From assembly GCF_030248535.1 (NCBI RefSeq), contig NZ_JAHGAJ010000019.1, positions 186,001 through 250,000 on the forward strand: a stretch of 64,000 bases of DNA, read 5' to 3'. A program made the position numbers and the translations under genes. Shown piece by piece: positions 56,001 through 63,316 of this stretch (positions are counted from its first letter, which is position 1; every line of letters begins with the position of its first letter). The notes under the pieces were generated by a model. That model did no database searches and had not been told where the DNA came from. It was given only the letters and a program-made list of their open reading frames with translations. Source of the DNA: Vibrio sp. D404a. GTDB lineage: Bacteria; Pseudomonadota; Gammaproteobacteria; Enterobacterales; Vibrionaceae.

Positions 56001-56332
56001 AAGTTGCTTCGGTGATGCTCAAAAAGGCGGGCTACGCCTACGAGATCGCAGACAACGGGCAAATCGCGGTTGATATGTATCGCAAAGACAACAGCTTTGA
56101 TGTCATCTTGATGGACTGCATGATGCCCGTGAAAGATGGCTTCACCGCAACCCGAGAAATCCGTGAACATGAAGAAAGTTGCGGACTCAATAAAACCCCA
56201 ATCATCGCACTGACTGCAAGTGTCATCGATGACGATATCCAAAAGTGTTACGACTCAGGTATGGATGGCTATGTAGCCAAACCAGTTCGAAAGGACAAAT
56301 TGTTCCATCAGATCGAAAGTGCCACCAGCTAG
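53096..56332 (+). CDS. Hybrid sensor histidine kinase with multiple receivers
   Basis: 1078 residues: an N-terminal membrane helix (about 15-32), a long helical sensory region (40-300), a second helix (about 303-322), then HisKA with MSHEIRTPLNG (His near 405), HATPase (DTGIGI and GTGLGLAIS), a divergent receiver-like segment (about 655-775) without clear Asp, and two complete receivers with LMDCMM (Asp835 and Asp1007). ATG 53096 (MSTKTI) is preceded by GGA. Five genes in a row suggest one system. The sensed signal is unknown. Confidence 0.92.
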   Translation: MSTKTIWNNLSVKHKLFGLVLLPISLLLFLAGRQAYFLTEQLHDFERTNKLAVYLQDISILYRSTLAPDPTSFVAQSAQVKEELQTLSPIIFRDQSGEVNQLLSDFSEATLSTMEATDSFDKLDAIEWQSDLYKQLLLSIERVPFEVTKREIQQHLNALQQLEWLSFWSNEEFKLSTSLIDIFQNQQEYDPELADQIKTLGERQLLFLERFISLNANENQVAQMVEVFRNEVFIQSQEIRSALFSAESINQLSPEEINTGLMAMSARLNLLQDLGNIIKQEFQSEVEMAISNAEMQRTLFISLVALLAAVVMGLTISLARQVTNNLGLILSFLKSEDERKRPSLSKLVQGKDELSLFAQQVERLTIEREHAKERLTIAKEDAEKAKDNAIQASKAKSSFLANMSHEIRTPLNGVIGISEILSDTQLTPTQRDYVDTIDTSSHLLLSLINDILDFSKIESGMLLISPHSASIRESIYDIASIVSPKAKEQKIALNVNISPNTPSRVMIDDHRLRQVLMNFMSNAVKFTTEGAVTLSIETLESSNVSQLKRTESQEKSHNSVTVRFSVRDTGIGIDEQQQKQIFEPFAQEDDSTTRQFGGTGLGLAISTQLVELMGGQIQLDSVKGEGSCFYFDLELPVDVVNAKPSTADSNIILISDNSDLTHRIEQDLEHFSVALNQVSNSPNELPTLLKSVDSNKPTTVIFAEDDHLQASDYSKPLEDASAQGIKICLVRSFLSDPADLGPSITAQVSQPLLGLRLIKALEHCDSQGQAERSETGSLKQCESQVILIVEDNKINQKIAGLHVGKSGYIFEFANNGQEAVDMYTANPHYAAILMDCMMPVMDGFEATGNIRRIEKEIKSERRIPIIALTASVIDDDIQRCFDVGMDDYIPKPFKFEMLKEKVIAAVEASAPLPAKANVQTKPEPHVATVTPIKTAAEAAPAIQPVEELETIAAKSERILLVEDNRVNQKVASVMLKKAGYAYEIADNGQIAVDMYRKDNSFDVILMDCMMPVKDGFTATREIREHEESCGLNKTPIIALTASVIDDDIQKCYDSGMDGYVAKPVRKDKLFHQIESATS

Positions 56333-56341
56333 GAGAGCCCA

Positions 56342-56818
56342 ATGAACTGGCGAAACACACTCACAAATTTACAACGCCAAGCGGTTAAACCCGCTGCATT
56401 AGGGCTATTTGGCTGTTTACTGCTGATTAACCCTGCACATGCTGTTGGCGAATACGCAATCTTTTCGCTCGATTCAGAGTTTAAAGAGATCACCATAAAC
56501 AAAGCGAGAAAGCTCTATAGAGGCAAGACAAAACGTCTCAACGGTAAACGTGTCGAGCTCTCTGACTGGCCAGCAAATACCAGTGAACGACAAGATTTTT
56601 ATCAACTATTGCTAGGTAAAAACACCGCACAAATGAATGCACATTGGGCGAGCCTCTCATTCTCAGGTAAAGCGAGACATCCAAAAGAAATAAAGTCGCC
56701 AAACCCACAGAACCTGCTCGATTGGTTAAACGATAAGCCTAACCGTATCGGTTACGCGCCGTTAGATGCCATTCCTCAAGATGCCAATGTGCTTTATGTA
56801 ATCAGCGCGGAGAAATAA
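56342..56818 (+). CDS. PstS-like small periplasmic protein
   Basis: 158 residues: an N-terminal signal segment ending in PAHA, and one lobe of a periplasmic phosphate-binding-like (PBP-like_2) domain: YAIFSLDSEFKEITINKARK, LYRGKTKRLNGKR, and WASLSFSG. It is much shorter than true PstS (about 320), so it may not bind phosphate. The gene lies nine bases after the kinase and two before the porin-like gene. It may deliver the signal to the kinase; that is inference. Confidence 0.75.
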   Translation: MNWRNTLTNLQRQAVKPAALGLFGCLLLINPAHAVGEYAIFSLDSEFKEITINKARKLYRGKTKRLNGKRVELSDWPANTSERQDFYQLLLGKNTAQMNAHWASLSFSGKARHPKEIKSPNPQNLLDWLNDKPNRIGYAPLDAIPQDANVLYVISAEK

Positions 56819-56820
56819 CG

Positions 56821-57870
56821 ATGAAAAGAATTATAACGTCAGTATTAGGTTGTGCTCTCGCTTCTCCTACTTTTGCAGTCATTGAGCTCAGCGAAAACTT
56901 CTCTCTAAGTGGCTTTGGTTCCACCTCCTGGGCAAAGTCCGACAATGAAACGCTGTTGATGATCAACCGTGGGTTCACCGATGAGAGCTGTTACGACTGT
57001 GATACCACATTTGGCCTTCAACTCGATTACTACTATGACGCATTAAGAGCATCAGTCCAGGTGGTTAAGCGTCCGCAAGATGACTGGAGTGATCCGGCAC
57101 TTGAATGGGCTTACATTGGTTACGAGTTTGATAACTTCGATGTCAGTATTGGCCGTTTACGCCTACCCCTTTTCCTAGCATCGGAATATTACTACGTAGG
57201 CCAAGCTTATATGACTGCGAGACCACCTACAGAGGTCTATAACAGCGTGCTAGGTATCACTGCGTTTAACGGTGCTAAGGTCTCTTGGAACTACGATTTA
57301 ACCGATGAGGCGAGTATACAACTCACCCCTTTCTATGGTGTGAAGGATGAGAATGAGGTCGACTTTAATTCATCCACCAGCATCGAGTTTACTACCAACC
57401 GAATGTTTGGCTTGAACATGGTTCTCAGCGGTGAAGACTATCGCTGGAATGCAGCATTCCTTGATTCAAACTTCGACCAACAACTCACGATCACAGGTTT
57501 CGGTGCTCTACCTACCGATAAAGACCAACATATCCAAATGTGGTCATTAGGTGCAGAATATGAGTTTGGCCACGCCATCGTCGCAGCAGAAGCACAAACC
57601 AATGACTTCTCTTCGTCGCTCTATACAAGCTTTGGTTATCACCTAGGATTATTTACCCCTTACGCTGTCTATGGCGCGCAGTTTGACGACCACGAACATC
57701 TCGCAGGTAACAGCTATACATTGGGTGTCGATTATGATGTGCTCCCAAATGTATCACTCAATGGTGAAGTTCAATACTTTGAAGCTAGAGCGTCAACTGC
57801 GGCTTTCATCGATACCCCTACAGACAAAGACGCCGTGCTTTACACCGTTATGCTTAGCTTTGTCTTCTAA
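56821..57870 (+). CDS. Outer-membrane porin-like beta-barrel
   Basis: 349 residues with a signal peptide (ending PTFAV), alternating beta-strand pattern and a C-terminal Phe (VMLSFVF) typical of barrel assembly. A CYDCD motif lies near residue 58. The build resembles OmpL/porin_4-like proteins of Vibrio. It starts two bases after the PstS-like gene, so they are translated together. Ligand unknown. Confidence 0.85.
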   Translation: MKRIITSVLGCALASPTFAVIELSENFSLSGFGSTSWAKSDNETLLMINRGFTDESCYDCDTTFGLQLDYYYDALRASVQVVKRPQDDWSDPALEWAYIGYEFDNFDVSIGRLRLPLFLASEYYYVGQAYMTARPPTEVYNSVLGITAFNGAKVSWNYDLTDEASIQLTPFYGVKDENEVDFNSSTSIEFTTNRMFGLNMVLSGEDYRWNAAFLDSNFDQQLTITGFGALPTDKDQHIQMWSLGAEYEFGHAIVAAEAQTNDFSSSLYTSFGYHLGLFTPYAVYGAQFDDHEHLAGNSYTLGVDYDVLPNVSLNGEVQYFEARASTAAFIDTPTDKDAVLYTVMLSFVF

Positions 57871-57914
57871 AGGTTTTGTTTAATACCCTTTCTAGCAAGA
57901 CTCAATAGATACGC

Positions 57915-57945
57915 AAAGAGCTCAACCAGGTTGAGCTCTTTTTTA
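57915..57945. terminator. Terminator between convergent genes
   Basis: AAAGAGCTCAA (57915-57925) pairs with TTGAGCTCTTT (57931-57941), followed by TTTA; it serves the porin-like gene and possibly the minus-strand neighbour. Confidence 0.85.
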
Positions 57946-59001
57946 TTAGCTAGGGTTAACGCTCTTCTCTTCTAACTGTTTAATGACGTATTCTGGCGCC
58001 ACCTTGCCAAGCTCCGTTAAACACTCATCACTCTTTTCGTGACCGTATCGAACGTAGATATCACAAACAGCATATAACTGCTCAGGAGCACCTGAAATCA
58101 TATACGCCTTTTCAAACGATTGAGTCGATTTATCAATGCTTAACGGCTCTTGTAATACACCATTTAGATACCAATAGTAGCTATTGTCCCCCGCCAAGTT
58201 GGCTGCTTTCTCTATTTCAAACGCTGCGGCTTTCTTATCCTCTAAACGGACTAGTGTTAGTGATTTTGAATAGTGCAGTGCTGCATCATTTGGCATTTTG
58301 TTCAAAGCACGGTCTAGTATCGTTACCGCTTCTTTGTCTTTACCTTGAGCACGATAGTTATCAGCAAAGCTTAACCAAACTTGTGGGTCGTCACTTCGAG
58401 TCTTAATAAGCTCGAGGTAGATGGTCTCCGCTTTATCTGCCTGATTATTCCAACGCAATACGTCTGCCAATAACAATTGGTACTCTTGCGTTGGTTGCTG
58501 TTCTAAGAAGGAAATCAAAGAAGCCACAGGCGCATCCAATTGCGCTTTTTGCTCAGCGTTCATGGCACTGTAATCACGAACCAAATTAGAGGCTGCACTG
58601 TGCTGTACCATTGTCGATTCATCATCTAAGAGTGGTGAAACTAGCGTCCAACGGTGTTCAAACGGATATGGCGCAGCGCCAATGATCGCGGCCTCTCTCA
58701 CTTCTGAGTTCGGATCCTTTAACCCTCTTGCTACTGCAACTAGTGCGTTCTGGCTAGGATAAGCGCCCAACGCTCGCAGTGCACCAGTTCGATTAGGAAT
58801 GCTTTGAGACTGGTCTTGAGCCATGTAAGAGAGCTGTTGAATTCGTTGTTGCGGGTCGCTCGATAATTCACCTGTCACATTGGTTGCTGCAGACGCAGGC
58901 ATTGCAGCTCCGGTTGTGGTTTGACTCATTTCATTCGTCGCTGCAACACTCGAAGCAGAGATCATTAAGGCGATGACAGTCGCTAAACTCTTCTTAATCA
59001 T
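57946..59001 (-). CDS. HEAT/TPR-repeat periplasmic protein
   Basis: 351 residues: signal peptide (MIKKSLATVIALMISASSVAA), HEAT-like repeats in the first half (TGALRALGAYPSQNALVAVA; SEVREAAIIGAAP) and TPR repeats in the second (DPQVWLSFADNYRAQGKDK). It likely scaffolds other proteins. ATG 59001 has GAGG nine bases upstream. Its gene follows the maturase gene by 19 bases in the same direction, so the two are probably co-expressed. Confidence 0.82.
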   Translation of the reverse strand: MIKKSLATVIALMISASSVAATNEMSQTTTGAAMPASAATNVTGELSSDPQQRIQQLSYMAQDQSQSIPNRTGALRALGAYPSQNALVAVARGLKDPNSEVREAAIIGAAPYPFEHRWTLVSPLLDDESTMVQHSAASNLVRDYSAMNAEQKAQLDAPVASLISFLEQQPTQEYQLLLADVLRWNNQADKAETIYLELIKTRSDDPQVWLSFADNYRAQGKDKEAVTILDRALNKMPNDAALHYSKSLTLVRLEDKKAAAFEIEKAANLAGDNSYYWYLNGVLQEPLSIDKSTQSFEKAYMISGAPEQLYAVCDIYVRYGHEKSDECLTELGKVAPEYVIKQLEEKSVNPS

Positions 59002-59020
59002 AATATGTACCTCGCTTGAG

Positions 59021-60343
59021 TTAGAATTTGGTTTCAAATGTCGGTTGCTGCTGACGGCGAGCAATCAATGCCGCGTCGCTAAATTTACCGTGAGCAACTC
59101 GGTGTCCCATCGCACGTAGAATGTAAGCCATTGACTTATCGACGTGTGAAAAGAACTTATGCCATCCTGCACACAGGTAATTTAAACCTGACTCTCCATC
59201 GCGAGTTTTAATGAATCTGTTTTTTGGACACTCACCGTGACAAGCAAACTTGTAATCACACTGCTGACACTGGTTGGTGAGCGTCTTTGATTTTGCGAAG
59301 CCGAATGTTTGTTGCGACGGACTGTAGGCCATCTGATCCAACTTCTGGTGGTGGATGTTACCCACCTTGTATTCAGGGTATACGTAGTGGTCACAAGCGA
59401 ACACATCACCATTCGGCTCCATCGCTAGTCCCTTGCCACAAATCTCGTTTAGGGTACATAACGGGTTCGGACGCCCCATCCAGGTTTCAATGCTCGCTTC
59501 AAAGTACTGAACAAACACCTTACCGATGTCGTTTCTTGCCCATTCATCGAATACCGCGATTAAGAAGTTACCCCACGCAAGATCAGAGACACACCACGAC
59601 TCCATAACAGAATCTTTGTGGCCCGGAATTAACCGCTTATCACCTTGTGTCAGCTGCGCATCAAATTCCGATGTCTGCGGTGCCACAGTTCGGAAACTTT
59701 TCTGCTCCACAATTGGTATAAACTGCATCTGCGGTGACTTAACCACATCGCGTAGGAAACGGTAAACCTCTAGAGGGTTTTTACTCGTCATGTTGTTAAC
59801 GCACGTAAGTGTCGCGAATTTCACGTTGTATTTGTGCAGCAACTCGACCGCAGCCATTACCTGCTTAAAGGTTCCGCGACCTGCTTTATTAGTTCGATAG
59901 GTGTTGTGTAGCAACTCAGGACCATCAATACTCAAACCGATGAGGAAATTGTTTTCTGCTAAGAATTGGCACCAATCATCGTTTAGCAGGGTTCCGTTGG
60001 TTTGTAGATCGTTAGAGATAACAACACCTTGTGGCTGGTACTTCTTTTGGAGTTCTACGATTTTTTGAAAGTACTCTAAGCCAAGCATTGTTGGCTCACC
60101 ACCCTGCCATGAGAAGATGATCTCAGGTGTATTCTGACCCTCGATATATTGGCGGATATAGTTTTCTAGTGTTTCGTCGTCCATCTTTGGAGAACAACCT
60201 TTTTTGTACTCCAACAAATCCTGCTTACTTAGGTAATAACAGTACGTGCAATCGATGTTGCATGCCGCACCTATTGGTTTCGCCATAACGTGCAGTCGTT
60301 TCGAAGCCTTACCGTTATATTGAGGACCTTGAGTAATATGCAT
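59021..60343 (-). CDS. Anaerobic sulfatase-maturase-like radical SAM enzyme
   Basis: 440 residues, family anSME: the radical SAM cluster C28xxxC32xxC35 (CNIDCTYC), SWQGGEPTMLG, QTNGTLL and IGLSIDGP, then the SPASM C-terminal domain with further cysteines (CGKGLAM, FACDHYVYP, CQQCDYKFACHGECPK). anSMEs convert a Cys or Ser of a sulfatase to formylglycine using SAM without oxygen. No sulfatase with CxPxR or SxPxR is in the window; the nearby phosphatase has a Thr site. The true substrate is unclear. Confidence 0.9.
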   Translation of the reverse strand: MHITQGPQYNGKASKRLHVMAKPIGAACNIDCTYCYYLSKQDLLEYKKGCSPKMDDETLENYIRQYIEGQNTPEIIFSWQGGEPTMLGLEYFQKIVELQKKYQPQGVVISNDLQTNGTLLNDDWCQFLAENNFLIGLSIDGPELLHNTYRTNKAGRGTFKQVMAAVELLHKYNVKFATLTCVNNMTSKNPLEVYRFLRDVVKSPQMQFIPIVEQKSFRTVAPQTSEFDAQLTQGDKRLIPGHKDSVMESWCVSDLAWGNFLIAVFDEWARNDIGKVFVQYFEASIETWMGRPNPLCTLNEICGKGLAMEPNGDVFACDHYVYPEYKVGNIHHQKLDQMAYSPSQQTFGFAKSKTLTNQCQQCDYKFACHGECPKNRFIKTRDGESGLNYLCAGWHKFFSHVDKSMAYILRAMGHRVAHGKFSDAALIARRQQQPTFETKF

Positions 60344-60480
60344 GATTCATCTACCTATTTTTAGTATCTGCTCTAATAATAAAACGGCTTGCTACTAGTA
60401 GCTCGTTATACCCTTTATAACCAATTGGAATAGCCGAAACGGGTAAAATTACGCCTCTCCCATTCGATAGAGGCTTCCTA

Positions 60481-61266
60481 ATGAAAAGCTTAAATTACAA
60501 ATACTTAACTACCGCGGGCAGCATCATCATCACTTTGATGGTTTCAGGCTGTGCAACGGCACCTTCTCACCCTGTCGCTCAGAAGATAAATCAAGACATG
60601 GTATTGGTTGAAGGTGGAAGTTTCACCATGGGTTCAGACGCTGGTGACGCTAAAAAGTCAGAAAAACCGGCTCGCGAAGTGACTGTAGATAGCTTCTATA
60701 TTTCCAAATTCGAAGTCACTCAGGAGATCTTTGAATCTGTTATGGGTTCGTCGATGAGTTACTTCCCTAACCCACAAGTGCCTGTTAACAATCTAAGCTG
60801 GCAACAAGCCGTCTATTTTGTCGATCAGCTTAATGAATTAACCGGTGAAAATTACCGCCTACCAACGGAAGCAGAATGGGAATTTGCTGCGAAGGGCGGG
60901 AATAAAAGTCAGGGATATATCTATAGTGGTTCCAATAACTTAGACGATGTTGCTTGGTATTCAAAAAACTCGAAAAATAATGCTCACCCGGTAGGCTTAA
61001 AACAACCGAATGAACTAGGCTTATACGATATGACGGGCAATGTTGGTGAGTTTGTTATTGATGCATTTGATGACACCTACTACCGCTACGCACCTTCTGA
61101 GAACCCAAATAATGCGAAACACAGTGACGTTGGGTTATCTCATAAATCGGTTCGTGGAGGCAGCTTTGCTTACGACAGCGACGAATCGGAAAGTTACCGA
61201 CGCGATTTTGCTAGCCAGTCGATCACCATGTCTGACATGGGCTTGCGTCTTGTTAAAGACAAATAA
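60481..61266 (+). CDS. FGE-sulfatase (SUMF1)-like lipoprotein without the active cysteine
   Basis: 261 residues: a lipoprotein signal (LMVSGC), then a formylglycine-generating-enzyme-type fold with VEGGSFTMGSDAG, VTQEIFESVMG, RLPTEAEWEFAAKGG, GLYDMTGNVGEFV and SVRGGSF...RRDF. The catalytic cysteine pair of aerobic FGE near the C-terminus (in CRxxxR) is missing: the region reads SYRRDFAS. So it is probably a binding or structural SUMF domain. It is divergent from the maturase gene (about 140 bases). Confidence 0.85.
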   Translation: MKSLNYKYLTTAGSIIITLMVSGCATAPSHPVAQKINQDMVLVEGGSFTMGSDAGDAKKSEKPAREVTVDSFYISKFEVTQEIFESVMGSSMSYFPNPQVPVNNLSWQQAVYFVDQLNELTGENYRLPTEAEWEFAAKGGNKSQGYIYSGSNNLDDVAWYSKNSKNNAHPVGLKQPNELGLYDMTGNVGEFVIDAFDDTYYRYAPSENPNNAKHSDVGLSHKSVRGGSFAYDSDESESYRRDFASQSITMSDMGLRLVKDK

Positions 61267-61310
61267 ACGATCGCTTGCTAAACAGTCGCACTGCGCAGCA
61301 ACACTCGTCA

Positions 61311-61440
61311 TGATTTAACCGCTCGTCTTTGATTTAACCGACAGCTTTTGATTTAACCGATAACTCTAAACATAACCGACAGCTCTTAATAACCAATAGC
61401 TTTTAATATAACCGGCAGCTCTCAATAACCAATAGTTATA
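61311..61440. repeat. Seven-copy degenerate 17-20-bp tandem repeat
   Basis: Units such as TGATTTAACCGACAGCTTT (61330-61348), TGATTTAACCGATAACTCT (61349-61367), AAACATAACCGACAGCTCT (61368-61386) and TAATATAACCGGCAGCTCTC (61404-61423) follow directly on each other between the SUMF gene and the phosphatase gene; the common core is TAACCGACAGCT. It is noncoding. Confidence 0.8.
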
Positions 61441-61531
61441 AAGCAGGCAGACAAGCTCGAAGATTCAAGCTCAGGCCTGCTTATCGTTGTCACTTCAACG
61501 TCAGTTTAAAACAATCTATCAAGGGTACTTT

Positions 61532-63217
61532 ATGCAATATGTAAAATTGTCTGGGCTTGCGTTAACGCTGGCCTGTTCCCTTCCAACCTTCGCGTCAGAA
61601 AGTAAACCGAGCCTAGTGCTTCAAATCACGGTCGATGGGCTGCGTGCTGATCTTCTCGAAAGGTACAAACATAACTTCGGAGATGGTGGCTTCCGTTATC
61701 TGATGGAAGACGGTACCTACTACACCAATGCGCACTACCAACACGGTAATACTGAAACGATTGTTGGTCATGTGTCGTTAGCGACCGGCGCTCCACCGAG
61801 CGTTCATGGTATGGTCGGAAATGTTTGGTACGATCGCAGTCAAGAAAGATTGGTTTATAACGTAGAAGATGCCAACTACAACATGCTCACTTCGGGTGCT
61901 GGTGTAGACAAAGCGACGGAAATCGACCCGACTCAAAAAGCGGCCGGCGGTGATGGTCGCTCCCCAGAGCCAATTCTATCAACCACATTCAGCGACGAGC
62001 TCACGATCTCAAACAGTGGCAAATCCAAGGTGTTTGCGGTGTCCGTAAAAGACCGAGGTGCTATTTCTCTCGCTGGCCACAGCGGTAAAGCGTTCTGGTT
62101 CTCTAAAGCGCAGTCTGAGTTTGTGACCAGCAATTACTATTACGACGAGTACCCAGCATGGGTTGATCGTTGGAATGAAAAAGCGATACCTAGCCAGTAC
62201 TCAAAACAGAAATGGGAGCTATCTCTACCTAGAGACGCTTACACCCTAGAAGAGCATAACCCTGACCATAAAGTGGAACTAGCGGGCTTTCAGCGTACTT
62301 TCCCACATCCTTATGGTCCAGCAAGTTACAAGTACTACAGCACCATGCTAACAGTCAGTCCTGCTGGTGATGAGATTACTGAAAACTTTGCGACAACATT
62401 GTTGATGCAAGAAAAACTGGGCCAAGGCACTGCCACAGATTATCTATCGGTGAGTTTTTCATCCAATGATTACGTGATTCACCTCTATGGGCCAGAGAGC
62501 TTAGAGGCGGAAGATAACTTGATACGTCTTGATAGAACGTTGGCGAAGCTGTTCCAAAACGTCGACAACCAAGTGGGCTTAGAAAACACCTTGATTGTGC
62601 TTTCAGCGGATCATGGCGTTCCTGAAGCATCACCTGCGGCCAACGCATTGGGCTTCAATCAAGCGCAGTATTTCAACAAAGAGACGCTGTTATCACAAGG
62701 TGTCGAGAAGCGACTAAAAGAGGAGTTTGGCTTAGGCAGAGATGCAATCCGACTCTATGCTCAGCCATACGTTTATCTCAATCATGATCTTATCAAAGAG
62801 AAAAAGGTCGACTTAGCTCAGGTTCAAGCTGCGATCGCCGATGAGGTTTCTAAAGTTGAAGGTGTCGCCTATGCAGTGTCTAGTACCGATATAGCGACGA
62901 ATCGCGTTCCCGACACACACATCATGGATCTCATCAAAAATAACTACCACCCGGCTCGCTCTGGCGATGTTTACATCGTGTTTGCACCACGCAGTTATAT
63001 CAATGATATGGAAGGGTTACAGATCGCCTCTACTCACGGTTCTCCGTGGCGTTATGACACACATGTTCCTGTGATCTTTGCGGGCTATGACGTTCAAGGC
63101 AAAAAGGTAACGCGCGGTATTACTCCGTATGATATCGCCCCTACTTTATCCAACAAGCTCGGTATCACACAGCCTAGTGGTTCGGTGGGTGAAGTGCTTG
63201 AAGAGGTTGCCAATTAA
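61532..63217 (+). CDS. PafA-type alkaline phosphatase (phosphatase/phosphodiesterase superfamily)
   Basis: 561 residues, secreted (signal peptide ending LPTFAS). Alkaline-phosphatase superfamily: ITVDGLRADLL with the first Asp, catalytic Thr76 in TETIVGH, Asn97 (GMVGN, 21 residues on), Lys173 and Arg175 (KDR), and metal site SADHG. These match the Thr, Asn, Lys and Arg of PafA. It hydrolyses phosphate monoesters in the periplasm. It lacks a CxPxR/SxPxR sulfatase motif, so it needs no formylglycine. ATG 61532 follows AAGGG. Confidence 0.9.
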   Translation: MQYVKLSGLALTLACSLPTFASESKPSLVLQITVDGLRADLLERYKHNFGDGGFRYLMEDGTYYTNAHYQHGNTETIVGHVSLATGAPPSVHGMVGNVWYDRSQERLVYNVEDANYNMLTSGAGVDKATEIDPTQKAAGGDGRSPEPILSTTFSDELTISNSGKSKVFAVSVKDRGAISLAGHSGKAFWFSKAQSEFVTSNYYYDEYPAWVDRWNEKAIPSQYSKQKWELSLPRDAYTLEEHNPDHKVELAGFQRTFPHPYGPASYKYYSTMLTVSPAGDEITENFATTLLMQEKLGQGTATDYLSVSFSSNDYVIHLYGPESLEAEDNLIRLDRTLAKLFQNVDNQVGLENTLIVLSADHGVPEASPAANALGFNQAQYFNKETLLSQGVEKRLKEEFGLGRDAIRLYAQPYVYLNHDLIKEKKVDLAQVQAAIADEVSKVEGVAYAVSSTDIATNRVPDTHIMDLIKNNYHPARSGDVYIVFAPRSYINDMEGLQIASTHGSPWRYDTHVPVIFAGYDVQGKKVTRGITPYDIAPTLSNKLGITQPSGSVGEVLEEVAN

Positions 63218-63244
63218 ACGCACCTCCCTATAACTCTAAAAATA

Positions 63245-63296
63245 AGCCGTTTACTGATGCTTAAACAAGCAGACAGATAAACGGCTCTTTTGTTTT
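63245..63296 (+). terminator. Terminator after the phosphatase gene
   Basis: AGCCGTTTA (63245-63253) pairs with TAAACGGCT (63278-63286), followed by CTTTTGTTTTC; 28 bases after the stop. Confidence 0.8.
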
Positions 63297-63316
63297 CTAA
63301 ATTCGAATCAGGCAGC

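Noticed and set aside
60481..61266. Active formylglycine-generating enzyme
   Set aside because: The C-terminal cysteines needed for oxygen-dependent formylglycine formation are absent.
61311..61440. CRISPR array
   Set aside because: Units of 17-20 bases follow each other without unique spacers and drift in sequence; there are no cas genes.
61532..63217. Sulfatase for the adjacent maturase
   Set aside because: No CxPxR or SxPxR motif; the Thr, Asn, Lys and Arg pattern fits a PafA-type phosphatase.
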